This document shows positions 34,293-43,485 of a stretch of 62,477 nt of DNA, in pieces (position 1 is the stretch's first letter; every line of letters begins with the position of its first letter). A program made the position numbers and the translations under genes. The notes under the pieces were generated by a model. The model was not told where the DNA came from. It saw only the letters and a program-made list of their open reading frames with translations, and did not search any database. The DNA comes from an uncultured SAR92 cluster bacterium (GTDB taxonomy: Bacteria; Pseudomonadota; Gammaproteobacteria; Pseudomonadales; Porticoccaceae): positions 1 through 62,477 of the forward strand of contig CABZOI010000012.1 in the NCBI GenBank assembly GCA_902527245.1. Direction: 5' to 3'.

Positions 34293-35157
34293 CTGGTTCA
34301 CCTGAACCAATCGAATCACTAGCTTCGTTTTCTATTAGAGATTTTTCAGGATTAGACTCCATCTCTACTTGGCCATCTATACCCTCTCGAAATTCCTCTT
34401 CCTTAGCGCTCGAATCCTTTACAGGCTTAGACTCTTTTATCTCAAGAAAATCATCACGCATAAGTGACTCAGCAATATCAGATAAACGATTTTCAATAAA
34501 ATCCTCAATAATTGAATCATTCATTTTTATTCTCAAATCTCCTTTGCAGAGCTCGCTATTTTGCGAAAATTCCACATGTTCAAACCGCTCCAAAATTACA
34601 TCGTTTAGGTTTTCAAAATCTGTACTATTCATTTCGACGATAATTGTTTTATCGCCTAAATTTGTTATTTCAGACAAAGTAGTATCAATAATCTTATTAA
34701 TAAGGTCGCTAGAAACAGTTAAATTACACTTAACAAGGTATTTGGCTATATTCAGTGATAATTTCTTAACCGGATCAAAAAATTCTGTGAAAACTTTCTG
34801 ATTTTCATTGATATTCGAAAATAAGCTTTGCAAATTTTTAATCAGTTGGTCTTGATCAAGTTTTTCTTGATCTACGCCATCTTGAAATCCTTTCGCATAA
34901 GCTTCTGATTTAGCTTGTTCTAATATGTCCTCGGAACTCTTGACATTGTCAACAGTTAAACTATCGTCTATAGCGCCCTCCGAAATAATTTCACCCTCTA
35001 CTGGAGAGCTGATATCTCCGGGTGTCCAGCTCTTGAATCCGGAGTGCGGACCGCTAGATCCATCAGTCCAATTTATCGCCGCAAACGACTTAGCTTTTTC
35101 ACCTGCCCTTAAGAGATCGTTTAAACGCCAACTTACTGTTTTCTTCGAATCAGACAA
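34282..35157 (-). CDS. fliH: Flagellar export ATPase regulator FliH
   Basis: Stator that anchors and holds back FliI. I chose TTG at 35157 (MSDSKKTVSWR start, AGGTG upstream, 8-base overlap with fliG), giving 291 residues; starts further upstream (35196 ATG, 35166 GTG) would overlap fliG more. The protein contains the long central helix (EAYAKGFQDGVDQEKLDQDQ) and the FliH C-terminal domain (DLRIKMNDSIIEDFIENRL). An extra acidic tail of ~60 residues follows. Confidence 0.88.
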   Translation of the reverse strand: MSDSKKTVSWRLNDLLRAGEKAKSFAAINWTDGSSGPHSGFKSWTPGDISSPVEGEIISEGAIDDSLTVDNVKSSEDILEQAKSEAYAKGFQDGVDQEKLDQDQLIKNLQSLFSNINENQKVFTEFFDPVKKLSLNIAKYLVKCNLTVSSDLINKIIDTTLSEITNLGDKTIIVEMNSTDFENLNDVILERFEHVEFSQNSELCKGDLRIKMNDSIIEDFIENRLSDIAESLMRDDFLEIKESKPVKDSSAKEEEFREGIDGQVEMESNPEKSLIENEASDSIGSGEPDES

Positions 35158-36250
35158 ATGCCTCACCTGCGCCCGCGAGCATAATCTCGCCGTCATCTGA
35201 TAGTTTTCTAGCAATTTGCATAATTGCTTTCTGAGCAGCTTCAACTTCGCTCACTCTAATCGGTCCCTTTGCCTCCATATCATCCAGAAGCAAATCTCTA
35301 GCTCGTTCTGACATGTTAGATAAAAACTTGTCTTTCACTGCTTCATCGGCACCTCTGAGTGCTGCCATAAGTAAATCATTTTCAACATCTCGAAGAAGAG
35401 TTTGCATGCTTCGGTTATCAATATCTGCCATATTTTCAAAGACCAACATACGATCTTGAATCTGTTCGGCCAAATTCTTATCCATTTTGGTGACGCCAGA
35501 CATAACTCCTGACTCCACATCAACTTTAGCAAAATTCATAATTTTAGCGGCAGTCTCCACGCCACCGATACTGGAAGCTTTACTTGATGTATTGCTCATA
35601 AATTGTTTTGCCATTATGCCTTCGAGTTCTGCCATAGCCGAAGGTTGAACTGTATCTAAACTTGCAACTCTTTTTATAATATCCGATCTTTTTGCATCTG
35701 GAATAAATTCCAACACTTCTGCTGCAACATCATGCTCTAGAACAGATAAAATAATTGCAATTACTTGGGGATGCTCATCATTGACCATCTCACCGATAGA
35801 CTTAGCATCCATCCACTGTAGGATTTCTAGACCCTTACTAGAGGCTGGTGGCATAATTTTTCCTAAAACAGTCGCTGCTTTTTCATCCCCTAAGGCGCGC
35901 TTGAAAACATTCTGCACATAATCAGGTGTCCCTAGCCCGAGATTGGTTTGTGTCTTGAGCGTTGCAACAAAATCGTCTAAGACCATGTTAACCATATCTT
36001 GAGAAAGATCAGCAACGCTAACCATTGCAGTCCCCAAGGAGTTAACTTCCCGAGGTGCCATGTACTTAATAACGTCTGCAGCTTGTTGTTCACCTAATAG
36101 CAACATAATCACCGCTGCTTTCTCTGTGCCTGACATTAGATTGAACTGAGCTTGAAGAGGACTTATCTCTGGTTTCTCTTCGACCGCATTCTTATCTTTT
36201 TTCGCTTTTTTCGCTTTCTTCGGTTCTTCTTTATCAGTATCTTTAGCCAT
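35150..36250 (-). CDS. fliG: Flagellar motor switch protein FliG
   Basis: C-ring torque protein that contacts the stator. 366 residues, about 30 longer than usual because of a Lys-rich N-terminal extension (EEPKKAKKAKKDKNAVEEK). The start is supported by AAGGA 8 bases upstream. The core begins at about LQAQFNLMSGTEKAAVIMLL; the charged torque helix ESGVMSGVTKMDKNLAEQIQ-onwards, with DDMEAKGPIRVSEVEAAQK, is present. Confidence 0.96.
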   Translation of the reverse strand: MAKDTDKEEPKKAKKAKKDKNAVEEKPEISPLQAQFNLMSGTEKAAVIMLLLGEQQAADVIKYMAPREVNSLGTAMVSVADLSQDMVNMVLDDFVATLKTQTNLGLGTPDYVQNVFKRALGDEKAATVLGKIMPPASSKGLEILQWMDAKSIGEMVNDEHPQVIAIILSVLEHDVAAEVLEFIPDAKRSDIIKRVASLDTVQPSAMAELEGIMAKQFMSNTSSKASSIGGVETAAKIMNFAKVDVESGVMSGVTKMDKNLAEQIQDRMLVFENMADIDNRSMQTLLRDVENDLLMAALRGADEAVKDKFLSNMSERARDLLLDDMEAKGPIRVSEVEAAQKAIMQIARKLSDDGEIMLAGAGEAFV

Positions 36251-36270
36251 TTTTTTGTCCTTTTAACTCA

Positions 36271-38040
36271 CTATGGTCTAATCATTTTCTTCAAAACATT
36301 CGCAACTCGGCCCGAGTCCTCTGCTACCAATAGACGAACTAAAGCAACTTTGTCATCATACGTGTTTGCGGTATCCAACATATCTGCTGTCAAACCAGAT
36401 CTTTTTGGTTTTAATTTAGCTTTGATATCTTGAATTGAGCTACTATCACCACTATTTAACCTACTAATCTCAGCGGCAGTGAGCTCTCCATCTTTGCCTC
36501 CCCATGTGCCAGCATTTCCTGGTTGGTTCGAAAAATTTTTGATAGCGGGTCTCACCACGAAGAACAGGAATACTATAAAAATAATGGATCCAAAAATTAT
36601 CTTAATGATGTTTAGAATTTGATTATTTGAGTACCAAGGTATTATTGCCTCTTCGAGCATCTCAGGCTCATCAAAGGCAATAGCAACCATTTCGATGTTA
36701 TCTCCTCGTTCCTCGTCAAAACCAACAACTCCTTTGATTAAATTAGAAAATCTGTCCAATTCTTCTTGAGAGAAGCCAGCATCACTTGAATCTGTTTCAT
36801 CGGTAACACTCGAAGTTCTTGCATTATCATTAATAACAACTGCCACAGAGATTTTTTCTACTTTAGCGCCAGTATTTCGAACATATCTTATCTCACGATC
36901 CATTTCATAATTTCTGGTGGTTTGACTACTTGTAGTATTAGTTGTTGACTGCCCTCCCTCACCTAAGGCGATGGGTGACGTATTTGAGGCCGCACCAGGA
37001 ATCCCGCTTGCCTCACCACCTATTGGCTTTTGCTCAATGTTGAGAATCTCTGATCTAGCCAAAGGACCTGCATTGTTACCATCATAATCCTCAAATGTTG
37101 ATTCAGTCTCAGTAAAGTCAATCTGAATATCTACCTCGGATCTCACATTGCCAATACCAACGACAGGACTAAGTATGCTGTCGATCCGATTTCTGAGGTT
37201 ATCTTCCATCTGAAGTTTATGAGCCATTTGCTCACCATTTAACTGCATCGAGGAAAACTGTGTACTATCTGTTAACAATTTACCTCTATTATCGACTACC
37301 GAAACTCCCTCAGCAGAAAGGTATGGCACACTCGACGACACCATATGAACAATTGCTTGAACTTGAGACGACGAAACGATCCGACCTGGAAAAGGAGTGA
37401 CTACCACAGACGCTTTCGCAGGAGTCCTATTACGAACAAATACACTTTCTTTTGGCGAGGCAAGATGAACTCGAGCTGATTGTATCGAATTAATTTGCGA
37501 TATACTTCGCGCTAATTCATTTTCAATTGCAGCTGTATATCTCACTTGCTCCATGAACTGACTCGTTGTTATTGCTGAGTCATCACTCAAACTATTGATT
37601 CCACCAGAGGCAGTTCCTTGAGGTAATCCTCTGGAAGCTAGGAGTAATCGTGCTTCATGATAACGATCTGACGGTACTTTCAATTCACCAGTCGAGGAAT
37701 CAATTTGAGCCCTAAAATCAGCTGAAGTAAGTTCTGTAAATGCAAGTTGCCGGTCAGCTTCTGACATTCCCGGGTATACAGCTTTGTAAGGTGGTTCTTG
37801 TATCCATGAGTATGCTATTAAAAATAACGCGACTGTTAGAAAAACAATAATTCCGGGCATTGCTTGCCTAACTGCATTCTGTGATAAAAGACTAGACAAT
37901 CCAGTGTTTGATTGAGCTACTTGCTGTACTGCCGGCCTTGGCAAATTGTCATTTGTTATGGTTGCCTGAGAATTGCTATCAACCAACGTACCAGGTGTGG
38001 TCGTAGTTACATCCTGTGGATTTGCGACTGTTGTTGCCAT
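36271..38040 (-). CDS. fliF: Flagellar MS-ring protein FliF
   Basis: Builds the MS ring in the inner membrane. 589 residues with two membrane segments: about 65-82 (GIIVFLTVALFLIAYSWI) and about 470-490 (IIKIIFGSIIFIVFLFFVV). The YscJ/FliF motif YKAVYPGMSEADRQLAFTEL lies just after the first segment, and the short C-terminus contacts FliG. Starts 25 bases after fliE. Confidence 0.97.
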   Translation of the reverse strand: MATTVANPQDVTTTTPGTLVDSNSQATITNDNLPRPAVQQVAQSNTGLSSLLSQNAVRQAMPGIIVFLTVALFLIAYSWIQEPPYKAVYPGMSEADRQLAFTELTSADFRAQIDSSTGELKVPSDRYHEARLLLASRGLPQGTASGGINSLSDDSAITTSQFMEQVRYTAAIENELARSISQINSIQSARVHLASPKESVFVRNRTPAKASVVVTPFPGRIVSSSQVQAIVHMVSSSVPYLSAEGVSVVDNRGKLLTDSTQFSSMQLNGEQMAHKLQMEDNLRNRIDSILSPVVGIGNVRSEVDIQIDFTETESTFEDYDGNNAGPLARSEILNIEQKPIGGEASGIPGAASNTSPIALGEGGQSTTNTTSSQTTRNYEMDREIRYVRNTGAKVEKISVAVVINDNARTSSVTDETDSSDAGFSQEELDRFSNLIKGVVGFDEERGDNIEMVAIAFDEPEMLEEAIIPWYSNNQILNIIKIIFGSIIFIVFLFFVVRPAIKNFSNQPGNAGTWGGKDGELTAAEISRLNSGDSSSIQDIKAKLKPKRSGLTADMLDTANTYDDKVALVRLLVAEDSGRVANVLKKMIRP

Positions 38041-38064
38041 TTTTTTTCTCTCTAGTTATAAACG

Positions 38065-38400
38065 TTACACTGGCATATTCATTATTTCTTCATATGCCTT
38101 TAATACTTTGTTTCTAATCTGCAAAGTTGCCTCAAACGCTAATGAAGACTTTTGAATGCCCATCACTACATCTGTTAGCGGTATATCCTCTCCGCTCTCA
38201 TAGGCTGTTTTTAATGCCTTTGAAGCTTGCTGAGTCTCATTCACTTCGTTGACTGCATTCTTTATTGATTCAGCAAAACCATTTTCATTATCAACTTTTT
38301 TGTTATTCAAATTTTCAACATTATTGCCTTCTGCGATTGCTTGATATTGTCTTAATTGACTCAGTACGGATTGGATATTTGCACTATTTGTTGGATTCAT
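38065..38400 (-). CDS. fliE: MS ring-rod junction protein FliE
   Basis: Connects the MS ring to the rod. 111 residues. The C-terminal motif GEDIPLTDVVMGIQKSSLAF followed by TLQIRNKVLKAYEEIMNMPV is diagnostic. First structural gene of the fli unit, 15 bases after the flrC-like gene, with no separate promoter seen in the gap. Confidence 0.96.
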   Translation of the reverse strand: MNPTNSANIQSVLSQLRQYQAIAEGNNVENLNNKKVDNENGFAESIKNAVNEVNETQQASKALKTAYESGEDIPLTDVVMGIQKSSLAFEATLQIRNKVLKAYEEIMNMPV

Positions 38401-38415
38401 TAGTTGCTCCTTTTT

Positions 38416-39801
38416 TTATCGAGCATACGCTCGAGTTACAGCCATTCCGTCTTCCCTTAACCTTTGCAACTTGTGCCTCAAAGTACGGGTACTAATTCCT
38501 AAGAGGCGAGCAGCTTGATCTCGACTTCTAGTATTCTCAAGGGCAGACATTATTGTTCTATATTCACTATTCCGGATTACATTGGAAAGAGATTCTGTAG
38601 ATTCTGGCTCTAATACTTTTTTATTAAAGTGGATAGCATTATCGGTGTGACTAAAATTTCGTTGCTCGGAAGTATCGGTCACGTCATCTAATTGAATGTC
38701 ATCAAATATTAAATGACGTGCCTCTATCATTTGACCATTTGCCAAAACAAGCGCTCGTGTAATCACATTTTGTAATTCACGGACATTTCCCGGCCAACTA
38801 TAATTTAGTAATTGAGATTTAACTGCATCACTCAAATTAGGTGAAGCTTCACCATTTAGAAATTGCTCAGCTAACGGAATAATATCTAGAGGTCTTTCAG
38901 TTAGTGCCGTAATAGTTAATTTAAATGCACTCAATCTGAAATAAAGATCTTCCCTAAACTCTCGATTTAATATCGCTTTCTTTAGTTCTTTATTGGTTGC
39001 CGCAACTATTCTGATATCTAAGTCAATCATTTTTTGACCGCCCAATCTTGTCACTTTCTTTTCTTGTAACACCCTGAGTAACTTGACTTGTAAATGGAGG
39101 GGCATTTCACCTATTTCATCCAAAAATATTGTTCCGCCTTGTGCTTGCTCAAACAGACCTGCTTGAGATGATAATGCGCCAGTGAAGGAGCCTTTCTCAT
39201 GGCCGAATAACATATCCTCGGCCAAATTCTCGGGCAATGCAGCACAGTTGAATGCAACAAACGGCCCTTTATGACGTGAGGATGATTCGTGAATTACTCT
39301 TGCCATTACCTCCTTTCCTGTTCCTGTTGGCCCACTTAACAACACAGCGACGTCTGCTGCGGCAACTCTTTGAGTTAATGCGAGCAATTTTCTACTGATT
39401 GGATCTGCAAAAACAAATGAAGAGGAAGTATCTCTTGCAAGGGCATACGATTTTATTAGAGTACTAATCTCATTTACGTTGTCGACATCACTTGCAATAA
39501 CATTTGATACGCCCCTTTTCATAGCCTCAATACCTAATTCAAATTCATCACGACTTACCCTAGCTAGAATAGGTAGGGAAGATTCAAGAAATTTCTGATG
39601 ATTTTGAACTACTCTAAGAGAATCAAGGTTATTACTTAAATTAATGATTGCTAATTGAAACTGGTCTGACAAGATACCATCCAGATCTGATAAAGAAACT
39701 TTTCTTATCGCTATTCCTTTGTTAGCAAGCTGATCCATCACTAAATCGTCTGACTCTGAATGGTTAATCCATAGCACAGATATTCTATTTTCATTTGCCA
39801 C
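38416..39801 (-). CDS. flrC: FlrC/FleR-like sigma-54 activator with a degenerate receiver
   Basis: 461 residues. The AAA+ domain is complete: Walker A GPTGTGKE at about 157-164, GSFTGA loop at 204-209, Walker B FLDE at about 226-229. The Fis-type HTH ends the protein ([20 protein letters not shown]). The N-terminal 120 residues keep the receiver fold, but the acidic pocket is gone (WINHSES in strand 1), the phospho-acceptor is Asn54 (AIINLSNN), and the conserved Thr and Lys are missing. No FlrB/FleS kinase gene is adjacent. Its own consensus sigma-54 promoter lies upstream, and the fliE operon starts 15 bases downstream. Confidence 0.92.
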   Translation of the reverse strand: MANENRISVLWINHSESDDLVMDQLANKGIAIRKVSLSDLDGILSDQFQLAIINLSNNLDSLRVVQNHQKFLESSLPILARVSRDEFELGIEAMKRGVSNVIASDVDNVNEISTLIKSYALARDTSSSFVFADPISRKLLALTQRVAAADVAVLLSGPTGTGKEVMARVIHESSSRHKGPFVAFNCAALPENLAEDMLFGHEKGSFTGALSSQAGLFEQAQGGTIFLDEIGEMPLHLQVKLLRVLQEKKVTRLGGQKMIDLDIRIVAATNKELKKAILNREFREDLYFRLSAFKLTITALTERPLDIIPLAEQFLNGEASPNLSDAVKSQLLNYSWPGNVRELQNVITRALVLANGQMIEARHLIFDDIQLDDVTDTSEQRNFSHTDNAIHFNKKVLEPESTESLSNVIRNSEYRTIMSALENTRSRDQAARLLGISTRTLRHKLQRLREDGMAVTRAYAR

Positions 39802-39846
39802 TTTTATTTCCTTAAGTTTGCCACTTTGTATTCATCTTCCTAGAGA

Positions 39847-39862
39847 AGCAAGTAGCGTGCCA
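39847..39862 (-). promoter_or_regulatory. Sigma-54 promoter of flrC and the fliE-flhB operon
   Basis: On the minus strand: TTGGCACGCTACTTGCT, a full TGGCAC-N5-TTGCW match with 10 bases between GG and GC. Expected start near 39836, 35 bases before the flrC ATG. It probably drives about 14 kb, down to the SPOR-domain gene. Confidence 0.9.
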
Positions 39863-39966
39863 AATAAAAAAAGTATATTTATCAGTAATTTATAAAGAAA
39901 CTGGCTAACTTATGTCTGTTTTTTTAATTTTTAGTCAAATTTTTGACAAGTAAAATTTAACAAATC

Positions 39967-41043
39967 TTAAGACTGTAAGCCGTGCTTATTAATCTTTTCA
40001 ATTAATGTTGTTCGTTGCAAGCCTAACAATCGAGCAGTTTGTGAGACATTATGCTCCGATCGTTTGAGCGCTTGATCAATAAGGTCTTTTTCTATGTCCA
40101 TTAAATGTTCTTTTAAATTTAATCCCTCGGTTGGCAGTACTTTTTCTTGAGTAAGGCCAATTATTCGCTCCACATCCGACAACGAATTTTCAAAATGATC
40201 TTCAGATGCATGCTCTAAGTTCCCATTATTATCAGAATGGTGAAGAGAATCAGTTTTTTGACTAAGAAACTCTCTCATCAAGTTGGGGATCATACTCAAA
40301 GGTAGCTCGTTAAGGTCGATAGTTCCTCCAGGAATTAGGGCTGAGTATCTTGCAATTAAATTTGATAGCTCCCTGATATTCCCAGGCCAATGATAACTTA
40401 AAAAAATCTCCATACTTGTCTTATTAAGTGTGATAGGAGCATTATGAGAATCGGCATGTTCCAAGCAGAAATATCTTACGAGCTCAGGAATATCTGCTTT
40501 CCGTGATGCTAGATTTGGTATCTCTATCGGTAAAACATTCAATCGATAATATAAATCCTCCCTAAATTTTCCTTCCTCAATAAGAGTTTCGATATTTTTA
40601 TGGGTAGCTGCTACAACTCGAACATCAACAGAGATGCTGTTTGAGGAACCCACCGGGTCAATTTGCCGTTCTTGGAGAACTCGCAAAAGCTTGACCTGCA
40701 AATCTAGCGACATATCACCTATTTCATCTAGAAATAAGGTTCCTGTATGGGCTAACTGAAAGCGGCCTTTCCGATCAGAAATGGCACCTGTAAAAGATCC
40801 TTTTTTATGGCCAAACAATTCACTTTCAAGAAGATCCTTTGGTATCGCTCCACAATTTACTGGTATAAAAGGGTTATTTTTTCTGGATGATACCTCATGT
40901 AAGGCTCTTGCAGTGAGATCTTTACCCGTTCCACTCGCTCCTAAAATGAGAGTGGTTGAATCGCTTTTCCCAATAGTTTCTATTAAGTTTCTTAAAGAAA
41001 CAGCTTCGTGACTAGAACCAACAATCGACTTTAATACTGACAA
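39967..41043 (-). CDS. flrA: FleQ/FlrA-like sigma-54 activator lacking the N-terminal domain
   Basis: Candidate master activator of the flagellar cascade. 358 residues; FleQ and FlrA are about 490. The protein starts directly in the linker before the AAA+ domain (VLKSIVGSSHEAVSLRNLI), so the ~130-residue FleQ domain is absent. Walker A GASGTGKD at 35-42, GSFTGA at 82-87, Walker B LFLDE near 103-107. The C-terminal HTH is of FleQ type (LKEHLMDIEKDLIDQALKR, QTARLLGLQRTTLIEKINK). The start is TTG with an in-frame stop (TAA) five codons upstream, so no longer form exists here. The promoter was not identified. Confidence 0.88.
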   Translation of the reverse strand: MSVLKSIVGSSHEAVSLRNLIETIGKSDSTTLILGASGTGKDLTARALHEVSSRKNNPFIPVNCGAIPKDLLESELFGHKKGSFTGAISDRKGRFQLAHTGTLFLDEIGDMSLDLQVKLLRVLQERQIDPVGSSNSISVDVRVVAATHKNIETLIEEGKFREDLYYRLNVLPIEIPNLASRKADIPELVRYFCLEHADSHNAPITLNKTSMEIFLSYHWPGNIRELSNLIARYSALIPGGTIDLNELPLSMIPNLMREFLSQKTDSLHHSDNNGNLEHASEDHFENSLSDVERIIGLTQEKVLPTEGLNLKEHLMDIEKDLIDQALKRSEHNVSQTARLLGLQRTTLIEKINKHGLQS

Positions 41044-41241
41044 ATTAGAAGCTCTTTATAGAAAACAATAACGTTTGCTAACTCAAACCGATGAAACGAC
41101 TATACAATACTAGACTTTATATCTCCACATAGTTACAACTTTAAAAATGTCTTGATAAGTACACATAAATTTTTTAATTTATGGTTGTTGAGGTAATAAA
41201 CACTAAGCTGAAATAATCAATACTAAAAGGGGCAATCAGCT

Positions 41242-41958
41242 ATTCACACTAAATTAGTAAAATATTTTATCGTTATCAGTTTATTTAGCGGTATTTATTC
41301 TGCCTCCGTCTCTGGCGATCAATTAGCAGCTGGTAAAAGTGCTTATGCAAGGGGAGATTTCAGCCTTGCTCTCAGAGCCTTTACTCCATTAGCAAATGAA
41401 GGTAACGCAGAGGCACAAACCTTGATTGGAAATTTGTACGAAAATGGGTTAGGTGTTATTAAAGATGAAAAGTTAGCCTTAGATTGGTATGAAAAAGCTG
41501 GAAAAGCAGGCTATGACAAAGGGCAGCACAACTCAGGTGTTTTTTATTATACAGGGAGAGGAGTTGCCATTAATTATCCCACTGCATATGAATGGTTTTT
41601 AAAAGCGACCAATAACGACTACGCTCCCTCCCAATATATGATTGGATTGATGTATCATCAAGGGCAAGGTGTAGCCGTAAATTTTGAACGCGCAAGAACC
41701 TGGCTCCTAAAAGCTGCAAAACAAGGTTACGCAAATGCGCAATTTATGTATGCCTACATGATCCAAGCAGGAGAGGGTGAAAAATCGGATCCACCTAGAG
41801 CAATGGTTTGGGCACTCGTTGCTGAGATGAATGGCAAGACTGATTCTGTTGCTATCACTGTGCCAGCAAGCATGACAATGAGCGAGCTAGAAATCAGTAC
41901 TGCAAAAAAAATAGCTAATGAATGTTTTCAAAGTAACTATCAAAACTGTCCTGATTGA
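41242..41958 (+). CDS. Secreted Sel1-repeat protein, apparent ATT start
   Basis: Four Sel1-type repeats (LIGNLYENGLGVIKDEKLAL, SGVFYYTGRGVAINYPTAY, MIGLMYHQGQGVAVNFERAR and a last, degenerate one). In-frame sequence upstream of the first ordinary start codon (TTG 41422) encodes a further repeat and a signal peptide (LVKYFIVISLFSGIYSAS), back to a stop at 41224. The only start-like codon with an RBS (aaaagggg, 9 bases) is ATT at 41242; that would give 238 residues. A sequencing error or another rare start is possible. Role unknown; Sel1 proteins usually scaffold envelope or motility complexes. Confidence 0.7.
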   Translation: MHTKLVKYFIVISLFSGIYSASVSGDQLAAGKSAYARGDFSLALRAFTPLANEGNAEAQTLIGNLYENGLGVIKDEKLALDWYEKAGKAGYDKGQHNSGVFYYTGRGVAINYPTAYEWFLKATNNDYAPSQYMIGLMYHQGQGVAVNFERARTWLLKAAKQGYANAQFMYAYMIQAGEGEKSDPPRAMVWALVAEMNGKTDSVAITVPASMTMSELEISTAKKIANECFQSNYQNCPD

Positions 41959-41970
41959 ATAATAATTTAC

Positions 41971-41997
41971 TAAAGATTTCTGTATGGCTACCGATAT
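41971..41997 (+). promoter_or_regulatory. Sigma-28 promoter of fliS
   Basis: TAAAGATT (41971-41978), 11 bases, ACCGATAT (41990-41997). A strong match with correct spacing. The start would fall near 42004, giving a short leader of about 24 bases. Confidence 0.85.
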
Positions 41998-42027
41998 TAA
42001 GTATGTAACAGAAGACAGGACAAAAAA

Positions 42028-42444
42028 ATGACTTTAAATAAACGCGCAGCAAATGCATATCGAAACGTTGAAGTCGCATCGGCAGTCCCCTATGCCGACA
42101 GCATACAACTCATTCAAATGCTCTTTGATGGACTTATCTCTAGCCTATCAGATGCTGAAGGACATTTTGAGAGAAACGACATCAAAGGTAAAAATGCCTC
42201 TATCGGAAGAGCTAATAAAATAATTATTGGTCTTCAAAGCGCTTTAGACTTTGAAAAGGGAAAAGAACTATCTCAAAATCTTTCAGACTTATATGACTAC
42301 TGTATAAGAAGACTCCTTAAAGCTAATATTAGAAATGATGTAGAAGGCATCGTTGAAGTTAAGGGTCTAATGAACGAAATTAGATCTGCATGGAACATGG
42401 TTCCAGAGCTACTAGAGGACCCAAACATATCAGTTGCATCATAG
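42028..42444 (+). CDS. fliS: Flagellin export chaperone FliS
   Basis: Binds the flagellin C-terminus and prevents early polymerisation. 138 residues, helical. Signatures: ADSIQLIQMLFDGLISSLSD and LSDLYDYCIRRLLKANIRND. It stands alone with its own sigma-28 promoter, away from fliD and the flagellin genes (usually flagellin-fliD-fliS in order). Confidence 0.94.
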   Translation: MTLNKRAANAYRNVEVASAVPYADSIQLIQMLFDGLISSLSDAEGHFERNDIKGKNASIGRANKIIIGLQSALDFEKGKELSQNLSDLYDYCIRRLLKANIRNDVEGIVEVKGLMNEIRSAWNMVPELLEDPNISVAS

Positions 42445-42475
42445 AAATTCTCCCCCAAACCCCACAGGGTTTCTT

Positions 42476-42509
42476 AAAAGCATTCTACTTTATAGAATGC
42501 TTTTTTTTT
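42476..42509. terminator. Terminator between convergent fliS and pomB2
   Basis: aaaagcattcta / tagaatgctttt forms a long stem around a 5-base loop. It is followed on the plus strand by a T-run (42501-42509) and on the minus strand by several T, so it can serve both genes. The end of the T-run touches the pomB2 stop codon. Confidence 0.88.
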
Positions 42510-43485
42510 AAAAACTTCCATCTATTACCACTTCAATACGTCTATTTCTGCTTCTTCCCTCTGATGTATCATTGGACATAAGCGGCTTAGTATCGGCAAG
42601 TCCTGAAACCATTAGTCCATTGGCAAATTCATATTTAGTAAGCATATAATCAGCCACCGAACCCGATCTCGCTGCAGACAAGTCCCAGTTCGATCTGAAA
42701 CGGAGACTAAAGCCAACAGGTAAATTGTCCGTATGCCCCTCTATTGTAATTAAGCCCTCAACATTTTGAATTGCACTACCTACGTCTTCCAGCAATGGTA
42801 AAAATCCCTGTTGTAACTCCGCCGATCCACTTTTAAAAGATCCTTGCGATGCAAGTCGAATAATAATTTTATCGCCCTCTCGAATCACCTCTGCTTTCTC
42901 TTGTTCAATCGCTTGAGAGAGGTCCCCTCTAATTTGGCGATATTGCGCAGAAAACATTTCTTCCCAGGCCTCACTTTCAGACGTTGTTCCCTCTGATTCT
43001 TGAAAAACTTTTACATCAACTTTTATTTTCCTTTGTACTTCAGCGACTTTTGTATAAATTTCGAGTTCCTCTTGTTCTACTCGGGCATTATCAGAGTTGG
43101 GATTATCAGATCCCTCCACATTAACTACCACTCTCTGATCTTTAATCTTTACTTTTACCTTCCCGTCCTCTATCTCTTTCGCAAGCGCCTTCACCACTTG
43201 TTCATATCCCTCATTTGTATCTGCGCTTATATCGGCACCTTGATATCCAGACGGCGCTATATCTGACTCAATAATGTTTTGAGTACCAAAAGCACTTTTA
43301 TTATCACCGGGTATTGAAAACATGGTATTTCTCTGTTTTGCGGTCTCTGCTAATGCAATCAGGAGCACAAACATAGCCATTAACAGAATAGCCATGTCGG
43401 CAAATGTCTGCATCCACAATCCTGGACCCGATTTGCATGGAGGGCAGGGTTTTTCTAATTTGGGGGCCGCATCAGAACTACTCAT
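42508..43485 (-). CDS. pomB2: PomB/MotB-type stator protein, second copy
   Basis: 325 residues. One membrane segment at about 25-47 carries the ion-binding Asp30 (GLWMQTFADMAILLMAMFVL). It is preceded by a CPPC motif like that ahead of the TM in Vibrio PomB. A long charged linker (about 55-205) and a C-terminal OmpA/peptidoglycan-binding domain (LITIEGHTDNLPVGFSLRFR, SNWDLSAARSGSV, GRSRNRRIEVVIDG) follow. It overlaps pomB1 by 4 bases. The linkers of the two copies differ, so they are paralogues and not a sequence artefact. Confidence 0.9.
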   Translation of the reverse strand: MSSSDAAPKLEKPCPPCKSGPGLWMQTFADMAILLMAMFVLLIALAETAKQRNTMFSIPGDNKSAFGTQNIIESDIAPSGYQGADISADTNEGYEQVVKALAKEIEDGKVKVKIKDQRVVVNVEGSDNPNSDNARVEQEELEIYTKVAEVQRKIKVDVKVFQESEGTTSESEAWEEMFSAQYRQIRGDLSQAIEQEKAEVIREGDKIIIRLASQGSFKSGSAELQQGFLPLLEDVGSAIQNVEGLITIEGHTDNLPVGFSLRFRSNWDLSAARSGSVADYMLTKYEFANGLMVSGLADTKPLMSNDTSEGRSRNRRIEVVIDGSF

